A stretch of DNA of 64,000 nucleotides from Rhizomucor pusillus. Taxonomy: Eukaryota > Mucoromycota > Mucoromycetes > Mucorales > Lichtheimiaceae. Positions within the stretch are counted from its first letter, which is position 1. Each line of letters begins with the position of its first letter. The notes beneath the pieces are model-generated. The model was not told the DNA's origin. It made no database searches and saw only the letters and a program-made list of their open reading frames with translations. The position numbers and the translations under genes were made by a program. Positions 24,427 to 37,900 of the stretch are shown here, piece by piece. The stretch is taken from the NCBI GenBank assembly GCA_900175165.2, contig FWWN02000177.1, forward strand, positions 1 to 64,000, in the 5' to 3' direction.

Positions 24427-25041
24427 CTAATGGTGGTGATCATCTTGCTTTTGGAAACGAATACCGCCTACAGGTCATTTAGTACAACAATCCAATGTTA
24501 TCTCTACATATGTGGCAAAACTTACAGTATCCGCAGGCATGTGCGCCAGGCTTGTCCTAATGGGTACAGCATAATGAATACCGGTATACTCACTCTTTCG
24601 TCATTCCAAGTCTGAACATACCAGGTTAATATAGACTTTAGGGTGTCCAAGAGCACCTCCTCCTAATACAATGTTAGCATAGGTATCGGCATATAGATAG
24701 GGTGCCAATACATACCACCGTCGCAGGAAACGATACGCTTGGAGACAAAGCGAATGGGCTCTTCAGCGATCAAGTCGATAGCAGCCATCGAGTTGGGCTA
24801 TACATATTGTCAATATGGTTTGTCACATCAACGTAAGATCTGTCGGACATGCCTGTGCAGCGATATCGGCCTGCTCGAATCGAGGACCGACCATGGCGAG
24901 ATCCTTGGGACGTTGGCTGGCGGACCAAGTGGTAGCTCTGTTGGGTGCTTGCTGTATTTGTGGGGCAACCTGCTTAGCAGAAGGTTGCAAACTAGTCGAG
25001 TAGCAGCGACGAGCCGTACGCGCAAAGACTTGGCGAAGCAT
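24427..25041 (-). CDS. NDUFS6: NADH dehydrogenase Fe-S protein 6 (complex I 13 kDa subunit)
   Basis: Zinc-binding accessory subunit of mitochondrial complex I. Exon 1 from 25041 starts MLRQVFARTARRCYSTSLQ, a classic mitochondrial presequence. It is followed by QRPKDLAMVGPRFEQADI, then on later exons MAAIDLIAEEPIRFVSKRIV, SCDGGGGALGHPKVYINL, DKPGAHACGYC and GIRFQKQDDHHH, stopping at 24427. The conserved Cys/His set for zinc is complete: SCDGG, GHP and CGYC. About 150 residues over five exons. It is divergently transcribed from LSM6 with 191 bp between the two starts. Confidence 0.95.
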
Positions 25042-25232
25042 CGTAGTTGAAATGAGCTGTGAAGGGTTCTTACTGACCGAGGTCTCAAATTCAAATTGTT
25101 GCTGCCCGCTACCTTGCTGTGACGTCGCTCTTGGGAATCCGAGCGACTGAGTCGGTCATCAATTTCGCGCACTGATAAAGCAGCGCCCTATCACCAGTAC
25201 TTGCTCGTTGGTCCTTTTTTCTTAACAACCCA
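25042..25232. promoter_or_regulatory. Divergent promoter between NDUFS6 and LSM6
   Basis: Only 191 bp separate the two ATGs, so both promoters must overlap. A TGACGTC core, as bound by CREB/ATF-type bZIP factors, lies at 25120-25126. No clear TATA box is visible. Shared regulation is inferred from spacing only. Confidence 0.6.
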
Positions 25233-25596
25233 ATGGAGGGTCAAGAACAAGATACGCGGTCACCGGCCGACTTTCTGAACGCTGTTATGGGCCAGCCTGT
25301 TCTTGTTAAACTCAACTCTGGAATCAACTATCGAGGTAGCAAAGAATCAACAGGAGCAATGACAACACGTATCTAAACAGGATTATGGAATCTGATCTAG
25401 GCATTCTCGCGTGCTTGGATGGCTACATGAATATTGCTTTGGAAAACACAGAGGAGTACGTAGACGGAAAGCTCAAAAATCGATATGGTGATACCTTTAT
25501 TCGAGGAAACAATGGTACGTTGTATGAAGACACTTTGATCAGCATTGGTTTAACTGTTTCATAGTTTTGTATATAAGCGCTGAAAAGCGAGCATAA
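25233..25596 (+). CDS. LSM6: U6 snRNA-associated Sm-like protein LSm6
   Basis: Subunit of the LSm2-8 ring on U6 snRNA and of the LSm1-7 ring in mRNA decay. Three exons, 25233-25335, 25401-25514 and 25565-25596, give 82 residues. Sm1 motif: LNAVMGQPVLVKLNSGINYR, then GILACLDGYMNIALENTEEY. Sm2 motif: DTFIRGNNVLYISAEKRA. In the first intron the nearer AG (25380) would lead into a stop, so the acceptor at 25400 is required. Length and order are exactly those of LSm6 and it was too short to stand out as a single open frame. Confidence 0.95.
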
Positions 25597-26067
25597 TTCA
25601 ATAAAATGGGAGATCGAGATGGCAAAAGAATCCTTGTACTTATGGTGACAAGTGCTGGATAAAACTCAACGCGCATATCAGGTGTGGGCAGCTCTTTCTA
25701 GAGCCTGTGGGACAAAGCTACCTCCTGCCCATGTATTTATAGCGCGAAGATACCTAACAATATAGTGAATCTCAAAGGCAGCAGTACGCTCAAGTACGAA
25801 TCACACTAACCGTATAAATGCAAAAAAGGAAGTAAGGAAAAAGAAGGAGAATCAAGGAAAAGTAAGATTACTTAGTAAGTTGTAGGTATCAACTGAACGA
25901 CCATAGATGTTCCGATACCTCTCAGGCCTCTGAAATGGCGAGTATTCTTAACATATGATAGTACCTTGGAAAATTCAGCATTCGAATGTGCTGGATCTGG
26001 ACTAGCTACTCTAGTCTATCTGTTCTTCAACAGAAGCCTTCTCCGCATCGTCTATGAAATTCCAGCG
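25597..26067. other. Intergenic region
   Basis: No gene seen between LSM6 and the Fanzor-like relic. It is AT-rich with short purine runs. If the relic was mobile, its 3' end could lie here, but no terminal repeat was recognised. Confidence 0.45.
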
Positions 26068-29000
26068 TTAATAGCAAAGTACTAATACGTGTCTCTTTTT
26101 TTTCTTACCTGATGGGTGGAGGTGTGTTCGTTGTTTTTGGTGCAGCATTGCTGAGCTTGCATATCGATGAAAACAGTGAAGGAAATATCCTTGCATATTT
26201 GTGTATCCAGCTATGGCGATACATACAGCTGCTAGCTTGTCTCTGTTTTGTATATTCTTGTGCTTCTGGTAATTTATACAGTCTGGATTCATAAAACGGA
26301 TGATCCATTGACTGTGACCAGCTTGTGTTGATCCTTAATTTTAAGCCTTTTTTGACGGAAAACAAAACGGGCAAGGTTTGGAACTGCGGAATTCATCCGT
26401 AGTCGCAACCGCTGCATGGCGACAATGGTCTTTCAACAGTTTCTTGCCGCCTCGGCGTGTATGTCCCTTTAGACGGCTCTCAATACCGGCTCCTTGGTTT
26501 CCAATGAACATGACAGGAATGGCTTTGTCGTCGCCTGCATCATTTTTTATCGCCCTCCGCTCTTGAGCAGCTACCTGGCTATAAGCAATCTTTGTCGCTA
26601 ACTCTTGATTCCGCTTTTCTTTTTTTCGCCCGAGATGACTGATGAAAAGACCTGAGAACCCGTCTTGATTCGCGCGCAACCTAAAGATAAGTTTAGCACA
26701 GATACAATGTCAAGCCAAGCTGAACATTGCTCACCCTATGAGTTACAGCCACATCTTTAGCTGTTCATGTGGTTTCCATCGAATATTCACTTGATTGTTT
26801 TTGCATTTTGGACAGCCATCTTTCTTGTTTTTCTTCTGTTACGTAGACGTGAATGTTGGTTGCTCAGTGGCTTCTTGTTCAGTTGCGGTGCTGTAATGCA
26901 GATGGATTTTGGTATTTCCATGTACGTGCCAGTATCGTCAGTGTGTGTATCGATGGGGATTTCATCGTCCGCAATGCTAAGCACGTCAAATCTGTTGTAG
27001 AGTGACGAATGATAATTCAGTCTATCAGCTGTCATAGGGACTGTCGTAGACATCATTTGCAAGCCATAGTCCGTCCTGCTATACACTATGGGCTTTCTTG
27101 CCTCGTAAGCTTCTTTTTCCAGAGTAGATATTGTTATATTGGCTGGGGAACTCTCACAAGCGAAGTTTCGCAAAGTAGGCACCATCTTTTTCTTGGTCTG
27201 ATCACCAGGTTTTAGTTGTGGTCTTGTATCCTTTTTTGCTTTTTGGATCAGATACCGGATCGTGCGCGGCTATGATTGCCCAGGTTCGTTTTAATCGTAG
27301 CTCTTTTAGTTCCTGGAACTTTTGAATATCGTTTTGCTGCATATCCAACGTTGCATGTTCGCATACTGCTATGGCTTCTTTGCGTTCCTTTTTCTGCATT
27401 TTGTATACGGCTTCTTTTGATAGAGTCTCTTCATTTAGGACTTCCAGGTCCATGTTGAATATATCATCTTTAGTTTCTTGCTGCCCTGCTGTTCTATCAA
27501 CCGAAGTCTGAATCTAGTTTACATGTTTCTTTTCGCCTAACAGTCTTACGATCCCAAATGATGTCAGGATCGCACGATTCTGGAAGTGGAGACCTGATTC
27601 TTCACAGATTCGCTTGATTTTGTCAATATCCAAGGAAGATCCGATCATCACCTCCTTGTTTTCACGCGTTTTTCTGATATTCGTAATTTTTTTCATCCTT
27701 GGAGGTATAGATATCGAAACATCTATTGTTGGAAGCGTTAAAGATTGAATTTTTGCCGGTGATATTGTTGGCGAAATTTGTGCTGTAAATTCCGGGTATC
27801 TACAGGTTCTTAACAGTGTATTTGCAAACAAGACAAATGGTAGAGTATCTGCAATTGACCGGTTTTTCTTCCCGTTTGAAGCTTGAAGGAAGGGTCTGAG
27901 CAGATTGGCGATGAATGCTATTATTTGAGTTTCTTTGGATGAAAGCTCCAGATCGTCGTAGCAAGCGCTGGTCACATCTTGCTCAGTTATTTCGTTGACC
28001 ATAGTGGTTGAAAAAAGGAGACTTTTGCAAATGCCCTTTAAGCGGTTCAATCGCTTTCTACTCGGTTCCGGTTGGTCAGAAATGACTTCTTCTGTGTGCT
28101 CTTCTTCTTCGGTCGAATCTTCTTCATGCTGCTCCAAAATTTCAATGATTTCTTCCTCTTCTAGACCATGTTTCAACAGTTCTGATACTCGTTCATCCCA
28201 GCCATGATCTACTTAGCATTTATTATAAAGGTTTAATATCAGAGCGAGCGCTCACCTCATCGACAGTGTATTCGGTTGGCACAGTACTGGCAGAGTCCCC
28301 GGCTGCAAACTGCACGATCTGAACAAAAGTACCGAACGAATTCGTTAATGCGTCATTTTGCAAATAACCACACTCCTCAGCTTACCGCGTCCTGAGGTTT
28401 TCTATCCAACCTCTTTTGCCAGACTTCGTTTATAGCATGTATTCGCCGCTGACATTTATAACGCCGCGTGAACCATCTAGCTTCTTCGTGTTCATCTCCG
28501 GCTTGCATGATACGGCTTTCTGTTTTGCGCAGATACTTGTTCTCTTCGTAAAGCTTGTTCCGCTGCAAATTACGGATGGCTGAAATTTTGACAGAGCCTT
28601 GAACTCTTTTTTCTCTTTTGCTTTTCTGGAAACCAAGTCTTTGTAATGCGCTTGTTTTTTTTGGAGGCCAGTGTAATCTCAGTAGGATGCGAACAACGTA
28701 TTCGGCCGACCTTGAAAACAACTTGTCCGCCCACATGTTTTCCAAATTTTTGCAGTATTGATGAATGGCATGGTTAATTGTTTGGGACACTCCAGCCTGT
28801 GCAGGTGGTAAATAGTAAAAGCTTTCGTTAAAAAAGTCGGCGTCAATACTGCCAAAAGCTCTTTGCTGCATAGCTGTAGCTGTAGCCATATTTCCAAGGT
28901 ATATGCTGTGTAATTTTTCGATATGCTGCTGTTAAAATAGGGCTCTGCGTCTGTAGCGATTTGCATATTAAAAGTGACGAACTTATCCCGGAAAAGCATT

Positions 29001-29755
29001 GACCTGTTTCGAATAGCGTTTCGCGGGAGGATTTCCATCATATCGAATTGACTGCCGCCTTATGTTGCAAAATGCATCATTGTGGCGCGCACCAGTGCGG
29101 CAAGGTTTGCAATGTCATCTGATATCAACTCTTGAGTTGACTTTAGTGTTTCTTTGAACATCTCAATGTGGTCCTCTGATAAGTCAGGTCGTAGTATTTT
29201 CTTCAAAAGCACGTTTGCAGTGCGATAGTCAACGACATTATTCTCGCTATCACGCAAAGCACCATCGCTATCATCATTTGCTACATTGTCGATGCTTCCC
29301 CAGGAAATTTGCACTTGCTCGCTGATAATGTCAAAGTTCGAAGCTAATAGGTTCCACTTTTCAAGCGGGCCGGGTGATTCCTTAGCCAGCTTACTCCTTG
29401 ATGTGCCATAAAGTGTGCCACTGCTTATCGTTTTCTTCCCAAGTGCCTGCAGGGACTTGCTTCAACACCAGAAACTTGTTCTTTTCCATCACCGTCTTCT
29501 TGATCTTGCTTATAACTTTGCATTTTTCTTTTCGTCTTCTGGCTCCTCCTTTTCAGATCTGATCTTTCGAATAGAGCCACGTATTATGTTGTAGAATACC
29601 TCTTCGAGATTATTGATGATTTCGTCTTTGCTTATTTCGATAGGCTTTTCGACCTTTCTCTTGTTACGTAGGGTCTCTGCGGGATCGCGTAGTTTCGGAA
29701 GAGAGATAACGCTCGTAGTTGGTGCTTGCGCTGTTTGATGCCTCTTCTTCTTCAT
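26068..29755 (-). pseudogene. Decayed TnpB/Fanzor-like RNA-guided nuclease gene
   Basis: A series of open segments on the minus strand, in changing frames, reads as one protein of roughly 1,000-1,200 residues. The C-terminal end has the TnpB/Fanzor pattern: an Asp motif in YSRTDYGLQMMSTTV (about 27085-27040); GNQGAGIESRLKGHTRRGG (about 26510-26460); the zinc-ribbon start DEFRSSKPCPFCF (about 26390); and after a frame change NPDCINYQKHKNIQNRDKLA followed by AAVCIAIAG (about 26290-26200), the RuvC-III-like Asp block. One zinc Cys appears lost (RFMNPDC). The upstream segments at 27202-27453, 27514-28176, 28377-29041, 29060-29314 and 29510-29755 are Lys/Glu-rich and presumably the N-terminal half; their membership is inferred from order and strand. 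Stops and frameshifts make it non-functional. Confidence 0.65.
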
Positions 29756-31965
29756 AGATCTAGAAAGAGTAGGAAGTGAAAGAGAAACCGCTTACGTATG
29801 AAACAAAACAGAAAATTTTATGTCGACGTTCATGCAGCGCTTTGGTGAAGGATGACAAATCTAACGGATGACAACTTCTCGCATACGCCAATATACATCC
29901 AGTTTTGCAGGTACTGGCCCAATGTTGGGGATTCAAGCTTAAGCTCAAGTAATCCTGAATATCGAATTTTGGCAAAAAATGTGTACATGGAAGGTTTCGA
30001 TTTATGGCAAACGTATGAATATGTTCAACAGTAATGGAAGGAAATACATTGGATGCATCGACAAATGCAAAACTCTTTTGTCTACAACATTGCAAGTGCA
30101 AGTTATCATTTACTGTCTACATCATCCCGTTATCCTGTTCAGCGTTTCAGACAGTCAAAATCTCTGAATAATGCCAGACTGTAATGTTGTCTCTAGCAGT
30201 TACCTCTGCAAGACTGATAGACGTTGACGTAGTCGATAATCTGTTCTTGTTGGATGCTGATGCAGAAAACGCACGGTGTATGGAAGCTGTATAGAGGCTG
30301 TATATAAACAATAGTGATCAGAAATTCTTGTCAAAGAGAAATAAGCATTTTGGGTAATATTTGTAGCAATTAGTTAGTAATGTATGTATACCGCATGTAT
30401 TAAATGCACGTTTGCTCATTTAAAACTGATAAGCATAGGCAGATTGAGAAAAATTGTGATATCGAGCTTGGGAATAAATGGTTTGAGCAAAAACAAAATA
30501 TACGGTCTGCAAGGAAAGTAAGACATACAACAGCTGCCGCTCCCTTCGCCCTTTGCTGAAGCGAGGTAGATCTGAAAATCAATACAACTCTCCTGCACTC
30601 CTGCAAGCATACGTCCCAGAGAAATTGTTGGTTATGTTAACAGCAAGTTATCCTTTTCGAATACAACTCTTGACTTGTTAACACTTATTGTTAGATGGAG
30701 TTCGGCACCTATCCTCTCTCCATGAAACAGCAATTATAGCAGCTATAAGAAAACAGTAAAGATAAGTCACGTCGTTCCAAAGATATACTACAACGTGAAG
30801 ATATTCGATAAAGGAGAATTGTTTTCAGTGAAAGATTTGTGGAATATCATTCCATATAATAGCCAGAGATATATTTGTGCGCTTCGTGCAATAACATCAA
30901 GTATCTGTGATTAAAAATGCTCAATCTATGTGCATATATTCCAAGCGTCATCTGGCGGCATAGAATCCGCATAGATGGGATAGATACAAAGATACAGTAG
31001 AAAATACTATCAATTTTTATTGCACGAATGCTTCCGTATGACCAAATGGATAAATGAACAACGCGATGCTGTGTATATTAGACTCTCGTGAATGCAATGT
31101 CTCAAACGTAAATGTAGGGATTTTGGTAAATAAATGGAAATAAAGAAAGAAAGAAAGAGAGAATAGAAGACTGATGCATTGTGTGGCCATCATATGTAAT
31201 GGGAATACCGAAAAAGAAGACTCACAACATCAAGGTGCATGCATGATTGATAGATGTTTTGTTTCGCCATTTCCTTGTCAGGAAATTTCAGAGTTGGAGT
31301 AACAGAGCGAAATGAGCCCGAAGGCATTGGTTTTATTGCAAAAAAATAAATTGATATATAGTTTCATCGGCCTGGTCATTAAAGAGTCATGTCCACACTC
31401 CTAGCTTGTGTAATCCTGCAGTTTAGATTAAGCAATACTATCATCATAGTTACCATCGACTTTTAGTCAATAGCCCATCACACTGCTATCTTTTCTAAGA
31501 ATCATATCCATTATAGTTGATTTTAGACTGTAAAGCAAGAAAAAAGCATAGAGTAAAAGTGTGCATCTTTCAAGAGCATGTAATTGAACACTACGGCTGC
31601 TAGGACTGAAGGACTATTTATCGCCGATTGTATGACTAGTACGCAGGTCAAAGAATGCCACCTTCCAGCTATTGAATATGCACAGTACTACTTTAGTGCT
31701 CCAACCACGTAGCTGTCGATAAGCTTGTAGAGGCACCAAGAAAAATACCTGGTGCAGGAATTAGAATGAAATTGAGCAACACGCAGCACGTCCTATTTCT
31801 ACTCAGCTGTGGGAGCTGCAACCCTATGCTCTCTTCCACACCTATGCCTGCCATGCACAGTGACAGTGCGACGAAGGGGTTCACATTATAAGTATCTGCA
31901 GCTCAATGTCTCGATTCTGTACGATTAGAAGTTTACTGACTTGTTCATTTTCTCGTTTATACAAG
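29756..31965. other. Gene-poor AT-rich region
   Basis: About 2.2 kb with no recognisable coding exon, RNA gene or obvious repeat. Open frames are short and on both strands. It lies between the Fanzor-like relic and the first secure TAF2 exon and may contain the TAF2 promoter and first coding exon: ATGs at 31844 and 31853 are candidates, and a weak donor (GTTCAC, 31879) would join in phase to 31966. Confidence 0.45.
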
Positions 31966-34900
31966 TCATCAACGCTTTATATTAGACGTTGATCCAAGGC
32001 GTCGCTTCCTGACGGTAAAGTCGCGCTCATGTAACCATTGTCCAGAAATGTTCCTAAACTCTTTTGTAATTTACTCAGGGCATAACAGAGCTTACTATCC
32101 AGCCTTTGCACAGAGAGCTTTCAAGAATCCGGATCAATTGTCGGCAGTGTGGTAAGTGTCAAGGACGATTCCAGGACAAAGCGATCACTAAACGCGCATA
32201 TAGATATAACTGGAGCATATGTCAACGATATCCCTACGAACTATAGCTATGTGGATCCAACAGCCAAACTGACTCTAGGCGATGATACAACTATTGCGCA
32301 TCATCATGTGTATAAAAGCAAATATTTGACAGCCCTGCGAGAGGGCGATGAAGGCGAGCTTTCGATCTCAATACCCAAAATCTGTATCAAACAAGTAGGA
32401 ACTAAAGCAGTTTACTTTACCTGAGAGGATGTGACCTAAAGTGTATAATAGATGTCTGAAAGCGAAGCTCAATTAGTAACCAACGATATATACCTCCACA
32501 GTACTACAACCGGTGAGTACCTTGACCCCTGATGGTTCCTAATCCAGCTTCCTAATCCTTTTGCTTGTTAGTGCTGCAAGATGATCCTTCTCTTACTGAA
32601 AAAACCGTTGCACCGTCCGCAACTGCACCATCATTCGCTCCCCTCACCATTCGAATCGAATACACCCTCGACGACCCAGATGCTGGGCTTGTATTCGTAA
32701 ATCCTGATAAATATGCAGCTCCTTATGTAAGCAAATGGTCCTTTTATCATTTGATACATGCTTCTAACCATAAATCCCATAAGCGATATCATCATGTATA
32801 TACCGTCAACCAGCCTGTACCTGGAGCAACCCGTTCATGGCTTCCGTGCCTGGATAGGATTCATGATCGATGTACATGGGATATGATGTTTCTAGTACCA
32901 GCGAAACTTGGGCCGCTTCCTGGAAATGGTGAAGACGATACAAACGAGGACGATTTAATAGAGGATGAAGATCCTCCGCAAACAGTTGTCGTATGCAGTG
33001 GTCAACTTGTGGAACAAACAGTCTATCCTCTGAACACTTCCAGAACTGTCGTCCACTACAGCTTATCATCCCCGACAGCCGCTCCATTCATTGGATTTGC
33101 CATTGGACCATTCCAAATGATAAAGCTGACACCAGAGCAACAGCAAGAAAAGCTGTCCACGAGAGCAGATTTGGACGAAAATCAACAACAGAAGCTGATG
33201 GCCGAAATTAATATGATGTCGAATATCTATGCATTTACGTTACCAGGCTTCGAAGAATACCTGAGTGCAAGCTGTGATTTCCTCATCGATGTAAGCATTT
33301 TTGTGGGATAAGCATCACGTGCTATTACTAAAACTATTAATGTCAAATCGCTTAGACAATGCATTTCTATGCACAGGAATATGGCTCCTACCCGTTTACA
33401 GATTACAAGCTGGTATTTGTAGAGGAAGCTTGGACCGACACAATGTCGAGTGCATCGTTGACGATTTGCAAGTATGTAGACCATATCAACACATATTCGA
33501 TCATTCCTAACACGGTTCTTTAAGCTCTCGATTATTGCATCCAGAAAATGTGATTGATCAAACGTACTCCAGTCGAAGAATCCTCAGCATAGCACTCGCC
33601 AGACAATGGTTCGGCATTCATATCGTACAGAAGACATGGGCGGATGCGTGGTTAATATATGGCATGGCAAACCTTATGGGTGCGCTCTTCATAAAACAGC
33701 ATCTCGGCAACAGTGAATTCCGGCTACGCTTGAAAAAGGATATGGAGTTGTGTTGCGCATTGGATATTAATCGACCACCGCTCTACAATCAAGCGCTTCA
33801 ATCACCAGTGGACCCGGATGATCTGAAATTTATCGAGCTTAAAGCTCCCTTGGTCCTATACATGTTGGACCGACGTATGTGCAAAATGGGTCACACTGTT
33901 GGTTTCTCGCGAGCCATCCCCAAAATCCTTCTTTCAGCTATCAGCGGCGAACTTGTACAGAATGCACTTAGCACACATCACTTTCTCAAAATATGTCGAA
34001 AAGTCAGCGGCTTCGATACCAAGACGTTCGCGGATCAATGGGTATACAGAAGCGGATGCCCCAAATTTAAATTTTCATTCCATTTCAACAGAAAGAAGAT
34101 GGTTGTCGAATTCCATATGAGACAGGAAAACACGAATTCTTGCCTTGGACGCAAGAATGGAGACGACACAGCAGATATCAACAATGATACCGGAATCTCG
34201 AGTTATCAAGATCTCGTTGCGCCATTGTTCACCGGAAATCTAACCGTCCGTATCCACGAGGCAGATGGCACCCCATACGAACACATCTTGGATATCCAAT
34301 CCGCAAACCACAAGTTCGAAGTGCAGTTTAATACGAAATACAAGCGTATCCGTCGGAATACGAAACGATTTGCGGCAAAGCAAGCAGCAGCAGCAGCCGC
34401 CGTTGCAGAGGAGGAATTGGAGAAGGAAGATGGAGAAGGAGGCACGACAAATGTATTGGGTATCATCCCTGCATTGGGCTTAGGTATGCCCATCTTTGAG
34501 GATCCACGGCAACGAGATAAATGGAAAGTGGTCGAATGGGGTCAAGATGAACAAGATAGAAGTGGTGCAGCAAGCGCAATGTTCGATTGGATCCGACTGG
34601 ACGCCGATTTTGAGTGGTTATGCACGATTGATTTTCAACAACCAGACTACATGTGGGCAGGACAGCTCACCAAAGATAGAGACGTCGTTGCTCAACATGA
34701 GGTACATACCAGACTGCTGCATGCATAACAAGAATGTTTGTTAATCTGTTTTCAAAAGGCCATTGAAGCTTTGAAGCATATGCCCTCACTACCCACCGCA
34801 ACTAGTTTGTTGCGTGCATTGCTGGACCCAAAGTGTTTCTACAAAATCCGAATGGAATCTGCGTATGCTCTGGCAAAGGTAAATATACCCAAGTTCCTGT

Positions 34901-37900
34901 CTAATGTCCGTACTCACTCTTGTTTTTAGTGTGGTGGAAGTGACATGAATTGGGTCGGCCTTCATCAACTATTCAAAATGTATCTGACACGATTCTGCGT
35001 CCCGAACCCACACGCGGACGAGTATTTCCAACATGATATACCACTCGGTCCAGTGATACCGAAACAGAACAACTTTTCCAACCTTTGCGACTATTTCGTT
35101 CAGAAAGGAGCCGTTATCGCATTTTCACAAGTTCGGGATGAGAGAGGCATGACTCCTATTAAAGTACGACAGCTCTTGTTGGACCTCTTAAAGTACAATG
35201 ATAACGTCGGCAACCATGTAAGTTTTATTCGCATGGTACTTTTCCTGAAGCATCTATTGCTAATTCTCGGTAATAGTACTCTGATAGCGACTACATCGCC
35301 ACATTAATAACAGCACTTGCTGATTCATTTATTCCATCAAGAGAGTTGCCAGACGAGTACAAAGATGAAGGCGAAGAAGGAAGGAAGCTCTTGGAGGCCG
35401 CGGTTGCTCAGATTGACAGGTTCCGAACTTTGGATTTCGTGATACCAAGCTATCACAATGCTATTACTGTGAGCTGCATTGAGGTAAGTATAATTTATAT
35501 TTGCTACGGCGTCTTTGCTAAAATACAGTTATCTAGGCGCTTACAAAATTAGCATTGAATGGCCTGGTGGAGCCAGATTACGAACTGTTGCTAACATACA
35601 CAAGGTATTTTCAATAGATCAAGACTAGCTAATGAGGCACTGAAAGTATTTTGGTAGATACGGCAATTTCATCGACGTCCGCCTTTGCGCATTTGATAGT
35701 CTCTTGCTGCTCTGCGGTTTGCAGAATGCTGGATTGACAGCATACTTCCTGGGCATCGTTCAAAATGATCCATGCGCTCCAGTTTCTCAATACGTGGCAA
35801 GGTCTATGCTAGCCTGGTTGGGTCTAGCTATGCGCGACGCGCCAGAATCTATCCAACATCGATATTTTGAAGAATTTTCAGAAGAAGAAGGGCGGGCTGT
35901 ATTGCTTGATGAAAGTCGCTCTCAGCGAGATACGGAACCTGATGATCGCGTTTATATCGAGAATCTGCGGAAACGATTCGAAGGCAACCTGGAGTTGCAA
36001 CAGAGTATTTGGAATGTCTTGAAGTAAGTGCGAGCTGTTGACAATGCATTTTCGTGAGCTGACGCAATCCTACAGTACCCCCAGTACACGACCGCTTCCG
36101 CACTGCGTACGGAAACATCTACTCCAGCTATGCGAATATCTATTTCAACCTATTGATGCTGGTCTCAAAGTCACTATCCGAATGCCACCCTCTATACCCG
36201 AAATTGCTGAAGATCTTTCACAGCCATCAACCCCAGTACTTCCATACGTGGCTCCAATGTCGCCAACACTACGAAATGCCAATCAAGGAGCAGTTACCTC
36301 TCCAGTGGAAACTGCAACGAAGAGGGACTCAAAAGGTATGCGTTATCTTGACGTATATGGTCGCCACAATGGCTAAATCTAGTCCAGAAGAAGCTATTAT
36401 CGAGAAGAAGAATCGCGAGAGAGCTATTGCAGAGACCGCTCAACAGGATGTAAGGCATCAGCCATCGCCACAAATGTTCAATACGCCTACGCCGGCCGAA
36501 AACGATACCAACGATGCTACAGAGAAACCTTCGGCATTTGCTGTACCGAAAATATCGAGCAAAAAGCCAGACAATATGTCTTTGTACGAGTTTAAGAAAT
36601 GCCGTCGAGTCTTGACCAAAATTCAACGACATCGGTCCGCACTGGTATTCTTGCAACCCGTAGATGAAGAACTGGATGGAGCGCCCGGCTATTATACCTT
36701 AATCACGTATGTATTCATATTATATACATGATCAGCTTTCTAAGAACATTTGCTAATTTATTTTTTATGCCTTGTCAGACGGCCGATGGATCTTGGAACT
36801 ATAAGGGTAACTTAATGATTCATGACATATCCGAACAGTACTAATAGTATGCCTATAGACAAATCTCGAAAACGGCGTTTACATGACATTGAAACAGATG
36901 GAAGCAGATCTGCGTTTGATGTTGACAAACTGCTTTTCGTTCAACGCACCAGGCACGTACGTCTACGACGAAGGAAAGACACTTGAAAGTGTGCTCGATA
37001 AAGAGCTAGCGACAATCAAAGCCAAGGAAGAAGAAATAACAGCGCAGGCTAGGATATCTGCAGTACAAAGCAATGGAGTTTCAGAGATTCCTCCACAGAA
37101 TATTAACAACAGCAACAACAACAATGTTCCACCTGCCCCGATCCAGCCGATACCAGAACCTACAGAATCTCCAATGCCTGTCTCCGTAGCGCCCCAGGTG
37201 CCTCCAAAGCCAGTGAGCACGAAACAGGAGAAACCATTAAGTGAAATGGAGAAATGCGCAATTGTCTTGGCACGAACTATGGAGAGCCAGCATGCATTCG
37301 AATTTCTGCGTCCGGTCGATCCTATACGGCAAGGCATTCCTCATTATACCAATATCATCAAGAAGCCGATGGACCTTGGAACGATCAAGTCCAAGTTGAA
37401 GACTGGAAAATATTCGGATCGCTGGCAACTCGACGACGATGTCCGACTGATGCTCAGAAACTGCTTTACATTCAATCCGCCAAAGACATATGTCTACGAA
37501 GAAGGCAAACGTTTAGAAGAAATTTACAATCAAGAATGGCGAAGACAGTTTGGTGACACTATGCGACCACCACCAACACCGCCGGCTGCTCCGGTAAAGA
37601 GAAAAGCAGCATCGATAGATTCTCAGGAGGATAACGCTCCAGCACAACCTGTCGCTCCTAAACCGAAGAAAGCCAAAGTATCAGCCACAGAGACACCAGT
37701 AAAGAAATCCAAATCTCTACATCAGCGTTTCGCGGTGCAGCCTCAAATGAACAACGACAATATGGAAAGATGTGGTCAAATTCTAAAGTTACTCCAAGCT
37801 CAACCCTCCGCTGAACCCTTCCAGAAGCCTGTTGAAGCTGAAGAAGTACCTGGATACTACGATTATATCGAGCGACCAATGGATCTTTCATCTGTGAGGC

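Noticed and set aside
31693..31884. 63-codon hydrophobic minus-strand frame
   Set aside because: It overlaps the probable TAF2 5' exon region and has no family similarity.
36026..36560. Splitting TAF2 and the bromodomain block into two genes
   Set aside because: The donor at 36336 and acceptor at 36387 keep the frame, no promoter-like gap or stop separates the parts, and the linker continues as the same Ser/Pro-rich type.
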